A program made the translations under genes and the position numbers. A stretch of DNA of 64,000 nucleotides from Alphaproteobacteria bacterium. Its GTDB lineage: Bacteria > Myxococcota_A > UBA796 > CAJQPC01. Location: NCBI GenBank assembly GCA_020632795.1, contig JACKEV010000022.1:62001-126000 (forward strand), given 5' to 3'. The notes under the pieces were generated by a model that worked only from the letters and a program-made list of their open reading frames with translations, ran no database searches and was not told where the DNA came from. Shown here piece after piece: positions 53,001 through 61,110 of the stretch (its first letter is position 1; every line of letters begins with the position of its first letter).

Positions 53001-53120
53001 GGGGATCACACCTCCTGCGGCTGGGATATCCGAGGTGTGTCAACGGAGCAAAGAGGACACGTTCATGCTGCGGGGCCTTCTGCGGTCCGGTTAAGTTGGC
53101 TTCTTCCACATGGAGACCTG

Positions 53121-53897
53121 ATGCGCACCACCGCCCTCCTGCTCCTGTTCGCTGCGGCCTGCAGCCCCTCCTCCCCCAAGCTCGGTGACGACACCGGCGA
53201 CATCACCGGCCCTGACGAGGAGGAGCTGGACGCGCTCTGGGGCGAGGCCACCTTGGAGATCCTCACCCCGCGCTCCGGGGACTTCGTGCCCTACGGCGAG
53301 GAGAGCGACTTCGAGGCGGTGGTCTACGACGCCGACGGCAACCCCACGGACTTCGCCGAGATCACCTGGAGCTCCAACGAGGACGAGGCCTGGCTGGGCG
53401 AGGGCGCGGCCTTCGTGGACGACACCCTGGACGTGGGCACCCACGCGCTCACCGCGATCGCCCGGCTGCCCAACGGCGACCGGCTGACGTACACCGTCGG
53501 CGGCGTGCTGGTGCAGTCGGCCTACGCGGGCACCTACACCGGCAGCGTGAGCGTCGACGCGACCTACAACGAATACCAGGTGGGCTGCTCTGGCTCCTCC
53601 ACCGTGGTGATCGACGCCTACGGCGAGCAGGTCGAGGGCGGCGCGGGCTGCCTGCTGTCCTTCCAGGGCTTCGACATCGACCTCAGCTTCATCATCACCG
53701 CCGACAACGACGACGGTGACCTGGAGGGCGACGCGGCGGTGGACATCTTCGGCTTCGAATACGCCATGCCGATGGAGGGCGAGGTCGACCCCGACGGCGC
53801 CCTGTTCGCGACCTTCTCGGGCGACGCCTACATCGAGCTGGCCGGCGAGCTGGACCTCGTCCGCATCACCCGGGACACCGGCGAGGGCTGGGATTGA
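53121..53897 (+). CDS. Lipoprotein of unknown function
   Basis: A 258-residue protein. MRTTALLLLFAAAC is the lipobox; the mature protein begins with an Asp/Thr/Gly spacer (GDDTGDITGPDEEE). An Ig-like segment (GDFVPYGEESDFEAVVYDADG) is followed by a beta-rich C-terminal domain with two Cys (VGCSGSSTVVI and GAGCLLSF). No family is recognised. GGAGA lies about 6 nt before the ATG. It is likely an outer-membrane or surface lipoprotein. Confidence 0.75.
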   Translation: MRTTALLLLFAAACSPSSPKLGDDTGDITGPDEEELDALWGEATLEILTPRSGDFVPYGEESDFEAVVYDADGNPTDFAEITWSSNEDEAWLGEGAAFVDDTLDVGTHALTAIARLPNGDRLTYTVGGVLVQSAYAGTYTGSVSVDATYNEYQVGCSGSSTVVIDAYGEQVEGGAGCLLSFQGFDIDLSFIITADNDDGDLEGDAAVDIFGFEYAMPMEGEVDPDGALFATFSGDAYIELAGELDLVRITRDTGEGWD

Positions 53898-53900
53898 TCC

Positions 53901-54698
53901 TCAGCCTGACCTGAACCGCCGGATCCAGTCTGCGCTGATCCCGTCGGCCTGACGGACGAGGGTGGGCGCGGGGATGTCGATGGCGTCGGCATCTCGGAAG
54001 CCCAGGTGTCCGAGGACCCGGCGGCAGGCGGCGGTCAGGTCGGCATCGAGCTGCTCGTAGGTGAGGTGGAGGGGGGACACCCCGGCCGCCTGGAGGGCCT
54101 GGCGCCAGCCCGCCTCGAAGGCGTGGATCCGGTCCAGGGCCCGCTGGATGCGGCGGCGGCTGTAGACCGGCGGCAGGTCCGCCCGCTGGGTCGACGCCCA
54201 GGCGCCGGTCTGCTGCGCGCGCGCCCAGGAGACCGCCTGGGCCACCGGATCCGCGCGGGTGAGCAGGATCCAGCGCGCCGGCCCCAGGGACTCGACCCGC
54301 CCGCCGTAGAAGCGCTGGAAGTGGTGGAAGTGCAGCTTGAGCCCGAAGTGGCCCTCCGGGCCGCTGCGCCGCGCCCGCACCCGGCTCAGGTGGGCGTCGC
54401 GGCGGTACGCGGACCAGCCGTGGCCGACCAGGGCCAGCAGCGGCCCCCGGATGAGCCCGTAGCGCAGCCGGGCCGCCGGGCCGTCGAAGCGAACGGACCA
54501 GTCCCGGAGCTGCATCGGGTTGAGGTACTCCTTGGGCGCACCCACCCGGCCGGTGTCCCACAGCGCCCGGCACAGCAGGGTGCTGCCCGTGCGGGGCAGG
54601 GACGCGATGACGTAGCGCTGCTCGGGCGCGCGGGGGGGTGGCAGGTCGAAGGCCGGTCCGTTGCGGGGGTCGAGCAGGGCGCCGGACGCCCGGCTCAT
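53901..54698 (-). CDS. Stf0-like sulfotransferase
   Basis: A 265-residue protein. The PAPS 5'-phosphosulfate loop is IASLPRTGSTLLCRALWDTG and the family motif GAPKEYLNP follows. GLKLHFHHFQRFYGG and RWILLTRADPVAQAVSWARA resemble the 3'-phosphate-binding and active-site region of trehalose-2-sulfotransferase Stf0. It probably sulfates a carbohydrate or glycolipid. It overlaps the ABC ATPase stop by 4 bp, so it is coupled to that ABC operon. Confidence 0.85.
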   Translation of the reverse strand: MSRASGALLDPRNGPAFDLPPPRAPEQRYVIASLPRTGSTLLCRALWDTGRVGAPKEYLNPMQLRDWSVRFDGPAARLRYGLIRGPLLALVGHGWSAYRRDAHLSRVRARRSGPEGHFGLKLHFHHFQRFYGGRVESLGPARWILLTRADPVAQAVSWARAQQTGAWASTQRADLPPVYSRRRIQRALDRIHAFEAGWRQALQAAGVSPLHLTYEQLDADLTAACRRVLGHLGFRDADAIDIPAPTLVRQADGISADWIRRFRSG

Positions 54699-55399
54699 CC
54701 GGGCTCAGCGTCCCGCCGGGTGTCGGTGGAGACGCGGCCGTCCACCATCTCCACGACGCGGCGGGCGTGGGCCACCACCCGGGGGTCGTGGGTGGAGAAC
54801 AGGAAGGTCACCCCCCGCTCCCGGTTGAGGCGGCGCATCACGTCCAGCAGGCGCTCGGCGGTCTCGGAGTCGAGGTTCGCGGTGGGCTCGTCGGCCAGGA
54901 CGATCGCCGGGTCCGAGGCGATGGCCCGGGCCACCGCAACCCGCTGCTGCTGGCCGCCGGACAGGGCGTCGGGGGTGCGGTGGGCCATGTCCGCCAGGCC
55001 CAGCTCGTCCAGCAGGGCCATCACCCGCTCCTTGCGCGCGGCGGGGGCCACCCCCTGGAGGGCCAGCACCGCCTCGGCGTTCTCGAAGGCCGTGAGCACG
55101 GGGATGAGGTTGTAGGACTGGAAGACGAAGCCGATGCGGTCGCGGCGCAGGGCGCTCAGCTCCTTCTCGGTGAGGTCGCTCAGGTCCACGCCCTCGATGG
55201 ACACCCGACCGCCCGTGGGCCGATCCAGCGCGCCGACGAGGTTCAGGGCGGTGGTCTTGCCCGAGCCGGAGGGGCCCACCAGCGCGGTGAACTCGCCGGG
55301 CATCAGCGCGAGGTCCAGGCCGCGCAGCGCCCGCACCTCGACCGCGCCCTGGGTGTAGACCCGCGTGACCCCGGACAGCTCGACGATGGGCGCGCTCAT
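54695..55399 (-). CDS. ABC transporter ATP-binding protein (LolD/MacB type)
   Basis: A 234-residue protein. Walker A is GPSGSGKTT (residues about 40-48), with Q-loop VFQSYNLIPVLTAFEN, signature SGGQQQRVAVARA, Walker B IVLADEPTANLD and switch STHDP. This is the LolD/MacB/FtsE group, which powers mechanotransmission rather than classical import. It works with the two permeases upstream of it in the operon. It is likely to move lipoproteins or lipids to the outer membrane, which fits a lipoprotein-rich genome. Confidence 0.92.
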   Translation of the reverse strand: MSAPIVELSGVTRVYTQGAVEVRALRGLDLALMPGEFTALVGPSGSGKTTALNLVGALDRPTGGRVSIEGVDLSDLTEKELSALRRDRIGFVFQSYNLIPVLTAFENAEAVLALQGVAPAARKERVMALLDELGLADMAHRTPDALSGGQQQRVAVARAIASDPAIVLADEPTANLDSETAERLLDVMRRLNRERGVTFLFSTHDPRVVAHARRVVEMVDGRVSTDTRRDAEPG

Positions 55400-55406
55400 G
55401 GGGTCC

Positions 55407-56654
55407 TCATTGCAGGCGGATGGTCTCGATGGGCACGACGCGCCCGGCCTTCCAGGCCGGATACACGCCGCTGAGCAGGGTGGCCAGCACGACGGAGAGC
55501 AGGATGATGGCGAGGTTCTCCGGGAAGATCCCCACCTGGAGGATCGGGGCCATGCCCACGCCCGCGACGTCCATGCTCTGGCCGCCGGACATCGCGGAGA
55601 CGTCGATGCCGGTGCTGGCCAGCTTGTGATAGGGGCCCAGCGTGATGAGCCCGCCCATGACGCAGCCGACCAGGGCCAGCCAGAAGCTCTCCCACATGAT
55701 CAGGCGGAAGAGCTGCCCCGGCGAGAAGCCGATGGCCCGCATGATGCCGAACTCGCGCATGCGCTCCATGACGCTGACGAACAGGGTGTTGAAGATGCTC
55801 GCCGCGACCAGGATCAGGGTGACCAGCTCCATGAAGCGCGCGCCGCCGACCTTCATCGCGATGAAGCCCGAGAGGTCGGGCTGGACCTGCTGCCAGGTCA
55901 GGGAGGCGGTGTCGGCGCCGATCGTGTCGCCCAGGCGCTCGGCGACCCGGCCCGACGCCCGCGCGTCGGTCAGGAACACCGCGACCTGGGTGGCCTCCCC
56001 CGGGCCGTAGCTGAGGGTCCGCCGCAGCGCGTCGATGGGCAGCAGGCACAGACCGCCGTCCGTGGCCGGGGAGCCGGTGTCGACGACGCCGGAGAGGCGG
56101 GCCAGGCCCCCGACGATCTCGCCCTCCCGGTCCATCAAGGTGTAGACGACCTTGTCGCCCATCTCCAGGCCCAGGTTGCGGGCCAGCCGGGTGCCCAGGA
56201 CGATGCCCGGGCCGTCGGCCGCCTCGAACAGCTCGCCCTGGGTCACCCCGCCCAGGAAGGAGAGGGTGGTGTCGTCCTCCTGGGTGGGGTCGTAGGCCAC
56301 GAAGAAGGCGCCATAGCTCTCGCCGGCGGTGGCCAGCATGATCTGCCCGGTGATGCGGGGGACCGCCTTGCGCACCCCCGGGTCGGCCTGGGCGGTGGTG
56401 ATGAGGGCGGGGGCGTCGGTGACCGTGCGGGTGAGGGTGGGGGTGTCGAGGTACTCGGGGTGCTGGAGGGTGACGTGGCCGCCGCCCAGGCGCGCGGCGG
56501 TGTCGATCATGTCGGCGAAGCTGCGGTCCTGCATCGCCGTCATGAGGATGGCGAGGAACAGCCCGAAGGAGATGGAGATGAGGGTGAGCACCGTGCGGCG
56601 GCGGTTCCGCCACAGGTTGCGCCACGCCATCGCCGCCAGCCGGGGTCCGCTCAT
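55407..56654 (-). CDS. ABC transporter permease (FtsX/LolC/MacB type)
   Basis: A 415-residue protein. One N-terminal helix follows WRNLWRNRRRTVLTLISISFG. A large periplasmic domain spans about residues 45-270, followed by three C-terminal helices with MREFGIMRAIGFSPGQLFRL, the cytoplasmic coupling motif of the FtsX superfamily. Its stop is 7 bp before the ATPase start. It forms a heterodimer, by inference, with the next permease, overlapping it by 4 bp. Confidence 0.9.
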   Translation of the reverse strand: MSGPRLAAMAWRNLWRNRRRTVLTLISISFGLFLAILMTAMQDRSFADMIDTAARLGGGHVTLQHPEYLDTPTLTRTVTDAPALITTAQADPGVRKAVPRITGQIMLATAGESYGAFFVAYDPTQEDDTTLSFLGGVTQGELFEAADGPGIVLGTRLARNLGLEMGDKVVYTLMDREGEIVGGLARLSGVVDTGSPATDGGLCLLPIDALRRTLSYGPGEATQVAVFLTDARASGRVAERLGDTIGADTASLTWQQVQPDLSGFIAMKVGGARFMELVTLILVAASIFNTLFVSVMERMREFGIMRAIGFSPGQLFRLIMWESFWLALVGCVMGGLITLGPYHKLASTGIDVSAMSGGQSMDVAGVGMAPILQVGIFPENLAIILLSVVLATLLSGVYPAWKAGRVVPIETIRLQ

Positions 56655-57865
56655 CGGTGCCTCATGGCCTCGACGGGCCGGATGACGGCGGCCTTGACCG
56701 CCGGGTAGATGACCGCCGCGCTGACGATGATGAGCATGGCCACGACCGGGCCGGCGAAGGTCTCAGCGTCGAACAGCCCGGTCCAGATGGGCGGCATGGC
56801 CATGCCCATGACCGACATGCCGCCCAGCTCGCCGACGTTGACGCCGACGTTGGTGAGGTACCAGGCCGCCGGCAGCGACAGGGTGAGCCCCAGCACCATC
56901 GCGACCAGCACCTGGAGCACGCTCTCGGCCAGGATCAGGGTGAGCACGGTGCGCGGGCTCATGCCCAGGGCCTTCATCACGCCGAACTCGCGCACCCGCT
57001 CGAACACGGCCATGAGCATCGCGTTGAGGATGAGGATGCCGATCGCGATGTAGACGATGAAGAAGACGAACACGATCAGGGAGCGGGAGGAGTCGAGCAT
57101 CGTGGCCAGCACCGGCATCAGCTCGCGCCAGCTCATGACCTGGAGGCCCGGGGCGGCGGCCTTCGTGGCGACGACGGCCGCGTCGAGGTCCATCGTGTCG
57201 GGCTTTCGGACGACGATCTGGTGGGCGCCGCCGGGCAGGACCAGCAGCTCCCGCAGGGCGTCCTCGTTCATGAACACGCCCGCGCGGTCCACGCCGTCGC
57301 CGATGGTGACGAGCACACCCCGCACGGTGTAGAGGGCGTTGGCGATGCTGCCGTCGGCGCCCTGGGTCAGCACGATCAGCTCATCGCCGGGGCCGATGAC
57401 CAGGGCCTTGGCAAGCCGCCAGCCGATGACGACGCCGGTGGGGTCGGCGGGGTCGAGCCACGCGCCCTGGCCCACCCGCTCGTGGATGCGGGAGACCGTG
57501 GCGTCCCGGGCCACGTTGACGCCGCGCAGGGAGACGCCCGCGGACTGGTCGCCCGCCGCGGCCAGCCCGCCGCCCATCAGCCGCGCGCTGCTGGAGAGGC
57601 CGGCCTCGTCCAGGGCGCTGAGCACGGCGTCGGGGTCCTCGATCCGGGTGTAGATGGAGGGGTCGTCCTGGTAGCCCTCGGCGAAGACCTGGACGTCCCC
57701 CATCTCGATCTCCAGGATGTTCCGCTCCATCCCGTGGATGTAGCCGGCGACCAGCCCGGAGTAGAGCACCATGACCCAGAGCCCGAAGGTCATCGCCGCG
57801 ACGGTCACCCCGGTGCGTCGGGTGTTCCGAAGCAGGTTTCTCCAAGCCAGGCGGAGGATCAGCAT
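56651..57865 (-). CDS. ABC transporter permease (FtsX/LolC/MacB type)
   Basis: A 404-residue protein from ATG 57865 (MLILRLAWRNLLRNTRRTG); GTG at 57874 is in frame. It has the same architecture as its neighbour: one N-terminal helix, a large periplasmic domain and three C-terminal helices with VREFGVMKALGMSPRTVLTL. It is the first gene of the operon permease, permease, ATPase, sulfotransferase. The reverse-transcriptase gene ends 63 bp upstream on the same strand. Confidence 0.9.
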   Translation of the reverse strand: MLILRLAWRNLLRNTRRTGVTVAAMTFGLWVMVLYSGLVAGYIHGMERNILEIEMGDVQVFAEGYQDDPSIYTRIEDPDAVLSALDEAGLSSSARLMGGGLAAAGDQSAGVSLRGVNVARDATVSRIHERVGQGAWLDPADPTGVVIGWRLAKALVIGPGDELIVLTQGADGSIANALYTVRGVLVTIGDGVDRAGVFMNEDALRELLVLPGGAHQIVVRKPDTMDLDAAVVATKAAAPGLQVMSWRELMPVLATMLDSSRSLIVFVFFIVYIAIGILILNAMLMAVFERVREFGVMKALGMSPRTVLTLILAESVLQVLVAMVLGLTLSLPAAWYLTNVGVNVGELGGMSVMGMAMPPIWTGLFDAETFAGPVVAMLIIVSAAVIYPAVKAAVIRPVEAMRHR

Positions 57866-57928
57866 GTTGTGCACAGCCTACCGCGCGCGCTCAGCGCGCA
57901 CCAGTGACGCCCCGATGACCCGGGTCAG

Positions 57929-59233
57929 TCAAGCCCCGGAGAGCGCCGCGTCGAGCTGCGCGGACAGGGACTCGCCCAGCTCGGGCTGGGTCATGCGGAT
58001 GTAGGCGACGTAGCCGCGCAGGCGGTCGATCGACTCGCCCTCGGGCAGGGGCTTGCCCTGGTTGAGGTTGTGGATCGCGGCGCGGAGCTGGCGCCGCAGC
58101 TCGCGGGGCGCGCGCGGGCCGTGGTCGTCGTTGATGACCATGCCGGTGATCTGCTGCCGGCCGCCCGACCGCGCGAACCGGGTCTTGTCCGGGTGCACGG
58201 TGAAGCCCTCGTCGGCGACGATGGTCTTGATGCCGCCCAGCAGCTTCGCGGTCTGGGGGGGCTTGGGCTTCTTGCGGCCCTGGGGGCGGGGCAGCGAGAA
58301 GGTGAGGTCGTCGGCGTAGCGGGTGTAGCGCCAACCCAGGGCCTGGGCGAGGCCGGTCAGCCGCCGGTCCAGGCGCAGGCAGAGGGTGTTGGTGAGCGCG
58401 GGGCTGGTGGGCGCGCCCTGGGGCAGGCAGCGCGGCCCCAGGGAGAGGAACCAGGTCTTGCCATCCTCCTCGACCACCTCGCGGGGGGACTCGGTGCACA
58501 GCAGCGCCAGCAGGGTGGCGACCTGCTCGCGGTAGCCGGCCTTGCGGAAGACGCCCTTGACCCGGGGCAGGGTGACCGTGGGGAAGAAGTCCTTGAGGTC
58601 CACCTTGACCACCACGCGGGCGTCGGCGTGGACCGCCGCGTTGGTGGCGATGGAGCGCCCGGCCACGAAGCCGTGGGCGGCGCCGTGGACGGGGAGCTTC
58701 TCGACGATCTCCCGCAGCACCCAGCGCTGGGCGGCCTTGAGCTTGGGCAGCGGCGCCCAGATCGCCCGCTCGCCGCCGCTGCGCTTGGGGATGGTGAAGC
58801 GGCGGTAGTGGACCCTGGCGGCGGCGTCGCGGTGCCAGGTGAGCCAGCGCAGCTCGGTGAGGGGCACCTCCAGGGCGTCGGCGAGCTGCTGGGGCTTGTC
58901 CAGCACCGGCAGGCCGTTCTCGGCCAGGCGCTCCTCGGCCTTGGGGTGGTCGAAGCGGTCGGCGTCGGCCGCGTCGTTCCAGTACACGCCCTCGCCGAGG
59001 TGGACGATGTGGTTGGCCTTGTAGGCCAGCCACGCCTCCTTCTTGAGGCGGCGGCGCTCAGCGGCCTCGTCCTTGAGCTGCTGCTTGTAGCGGGCCAGAT
59101 CGCGCTTGCTCATGTTGTCGGTGGGGCGACGCTTGACGAGGAAGCCCTTCTCGACGAGCTGAGCGCTGACGTAGGCGTCGATCCCGCCTGCGTTGGCGAT
59201 GGCGCGCCACAATGCGATGGGGTCGGTCGACAT
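57929..59233 (-). CDS. Retron-type reverse transcriptase
   Basis: A 434-residue protein. The RT palm shows VDLKDFFPTV (residues 211-220), LPQGAPTSPALTN (270-282) and the catalytic RYADD (305-309). Retron hallmarks are HGFVAGRSIATNAAVH, containing NAxxH (198-202), and the later ITG (362-364) at the VTG position. The N-terminus (about 130 residues) is helical and basic. It lies 14 bp after the SWIM/WGR gene, the third gene of a coupled operon. Retron RTs copy part of an adjacent structured RNA into multicopy single-stranded DNA, usually as a phage-defence module. No room for that RNA exists between these genes. Confidence 0.9.
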   Translation of the reverse strand: MSTDPIALWRAIANAGGIDAYVSAQLVEKGFLVKRRPTDNMSKRDLARYKQQLKDEAAERRRLKKEAWLAYKANHIVHLGEGVYWNDAADADRFDHPKAEERLAENGLPVLDKPQQLADALEVPLTELRWLTWHRDAAARVHYRRFTIPKRSGGERAIWAPLPKLKAAQRWVLREIVEKLPVHGAAHGFVAGRSIATNAAVHADARVVVKVDLKDFFPTVTLPRVKGVFRKAGYREQVATLLALLCTESPREVVEEDGKTWFLSLGPRCLPQGAPTSPALTNTLCLRLDRRLTGLAQALGWRYTRYADDLTFSLPRPQGRKKPKPPQTAKLLGGIKTIVADEGFTVHPDKTRFARSGGRQQITGMVINDDHGPRAPRELRRQLRAAIHNLNQGKPLPEGESIDRLRGYVAYIRMTQPELGESLSAQLDAALSGA

Positions 59234-59247
59234 GGAACTGCTCCGGA

Positions 59248-61110
59248 TCAGCCAGCCGTGGCGTCGAGGAAGCCGCGGGCTTCGAGGTCGTCCACGCGCG
59301 AGAAGTACGCATCCCGCGCGTCATCGACGGAGTTGAAGAAGAGGTTCTGGGCGCGCAGCGGCTGGCCGCGCTGGCCCCACCAGGTGCGCAGGCGCCGCTC
59401 GTCCAGGGAGACGCGGAAGACGTCCTCGCCCCGATCGTGGCGGCGGACGTAGGTGCGGGTCTCCACGGTGATGCTGGCGCGGGCCTTGCCCCGGCTGGCG
59501 AGGCGGTCGGCCTCGACCTGGGCCTGGCGGATGCGCAGGGCGATGAGGTGCGGGCAGGGGCCTTCCTTGAGCTTGTGCTGCCGGTAGAAGGCGCAGGTGC
59601 ACTCGGCCTTGCGGACCCGGTTGTCCTCGGTGACCAGCATCTGGGGGCGGTACTCCCGCTTGTCGGCGGCGACCGCGACCGCGCCGGTCAGCTCGATGCC
59701 CTCGCCGAAGATGCGGTTCTCCTTGGTGATGCGGACCGCGCCCTTGGTGTTGAGCAGGTCCCAGGCCTGGCGCTCGTGGTTGTTGCGGTAGCGCAGGCGG
59801 GCGGGGTCGGGGGGCGTGGCCAGCAGAGGGCGCAGCCGGTAGACGCCCTCGGCGAGGTCGTACATGAGCACGCCCTGCTGGCAGCCCTCCTGGGCGGCGC
59901 GCAGCACCGCCTCGGCCTTGAGCTTCGTGGCCTTGGCCAGCTCGGCGGCGGTGGCGGACCAGCGGCCCTCGATGGCCTGGAGCACCGCCGTCAGGTCGGC
60001 ACTCTGGCCGTCGGTGCGGGGCAGCAGGAGGTCGAACTGGGCGGCCGCCGACCAGTTGGCGGCGGTGAACCCGGACATCCCGAGGGTGAAGGTGAAGCCC
60101 CCGCCCCGCAGCACCCAGAAGCTGGGCAGGCCGCTGCCGAGCAGGTGGACGTCCACGGACTCGGCGAAGGGCAGCCAGCGGCGCAGCAGCATCAGGCGGC
60201 GGCGGCCCCAGACCTTGACGACCTGGGCGCGGTCGCCGACGTAGGGATCGGCGTGGGTCTCCAGGACCTCCTCCCAGGGCTCCAGCACCAGGCGGGGGCG
60301 CTCGCCGGGCACCAGCTCCACCCGCAGCGCCCGGCCCCGGGCCTTCTGGTCGGCGTTGAGCCGCAGGTGGCGCAGCAGGTTGTAGAGGTCGATGGGGGCG
60401 ACCTGGAAGGAGGTGGTCGCCAGGGTGGCGGCGGACTGGACCTGGAGGAAGCCCCGCAGCCAGGAGTCGGGCACCTGGATGCGCTTCTCGATGACCTCGG
60501 GCTGGCCCTCGGTGGCCACGGCGACGGCCTCCGCGCCCACGCTCAGGCGGGTGGCGCGGTAGCTGCGCATGCGCTGCACGCCGTCGAACAGGGCGTCGGA
60601 GAAGTCGATGTTGGTGGTGCCGAAGGCGGGCTTGCCCGACAGCTCCAGGGCGTCCAGGCCGACCGCGAGGCGGGCGTAGGTGCCCTCATCCTTGCTGAAC
60701 ACCTCGAAGGCGAGCTGGTCGGGGGCCACCGAGACGATGGGGTCGAGCATGATCCAGGCGGTCGGGTCGTTGCGGGCCAGCCAGTCGAAGTACTCGGCCT
60801 GGGCCTTGGCGGTGTCCGTGCCGGAGGCGCGCTGGCGCTGGCGCTGGTAGGCCAGCCAGGCGGTGCGATCCTTGGGCTTGTAGCGGAAGTCGCTGCCGAC
60901 CACCGCGTGCAGGGCCGAGAGGGCCTCGCGCAGCCGCAGGGCGTCGCGGACCACGCCGTCCACCTGGACGGGCGCGCGGTCGAGGTTGGCGAACAGGGCC
61001 AGCCGGGCGCCGTCGCCGTCCGCCACCAGCCCGCTGGCGCCGCCGTAGGCGAGGCGGACCGCCGTGCGCCCGGCCTCGCCGTCTGTCCCCTGAGGGGTGT
61101 CCGTGCTCAT
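59248..61110 (-). CDS. Winged-helix, SWIM zinc-finger and WGR-domain protein of the retron operon
   Basis: A 620-residue protein. The ATG at 61110 follows AGGAGGT and overlaps the HEAT gene's stop (ATGA); an upstream in-frame start at 61164 lies inside that gene. The middle contains a winged-helix-like segment (LTAVLQAIEGRWSATAAELAKATKL). A SWIM finger follows: Cys504, Cys506, Cys519, His521 (CTC...CPH). The C-terminal 70 residues look like a WGR domain, with WWGQRGQPLRAQNLFFNSVDDARDAY around Trp578. SWIM and WGR domains bind nucleic acid or nicked DNA. In a retron setting it is likely a nucleic-acid-binding effector or regulator. Confidence 0.85.
   Translation of the reverse strand: MSTDTPQGTDGEAGRTAVRLAYGGASGLVADGDGARLALFANLDRAPVQVDGVVRDALRLREALSALHAVVGSDFRYKPKDRTAWLAYQRQRQRASGTDTAKAQAEYFDWLARNDPTAWIMLDPIVSVAPDQLAFEVFSKDEGTYARLAVGLDALELSGKPAFGTTNIDFSDALFDGVQRMRSYRATRLSVGAEAVAVATEGQPEVIEKRIQVPDSWLRGFLQVQSAATLATTSFQVAPIDLYNLLRHLRLNADQKARGRALRVELVPGERPRLVLEPWEEVLETHADPYVGDRAQVVKVWGRRRLMLLRRWLPFAESVDVHLLGSGLPSFWVLRGGGFTFTLGMSGFTAANWSAAAQFDLLLPRTDGQSADLTAVLQAIEGRWSATAAELAKATKLKAEAVLRAAQEGCQQGVLMYDLAEGVYRLRPLLATPPDPARLRYRNNHERQAWDLLNTKGAVRITKENRIFGEGIELTGAVAVAADKREYRPQMLVTEDNRVRKAECTCAFYRQHKLKEGPCPHLIALRIRQAQVEADRLASRGKARASITVETRTYVRRHDRGEDVFRVSLDERRLRTWWGQRGQPLRAQNLFFNSVDDARDAYFSRVDDLEARGFLDATAG

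Noticed and set aside
53099..53115. parS-like sequence before the lipoprotein at 53121
   Set aside because: TCTTCCACATGGAGAC differs at too many positions, including the central CACGTG.
57866..57928. Retron msr-msd downstream of the RT
   Set aside because: 63 bp is too short for a retron RNA, and no paired a1/a2 repeats were seen.
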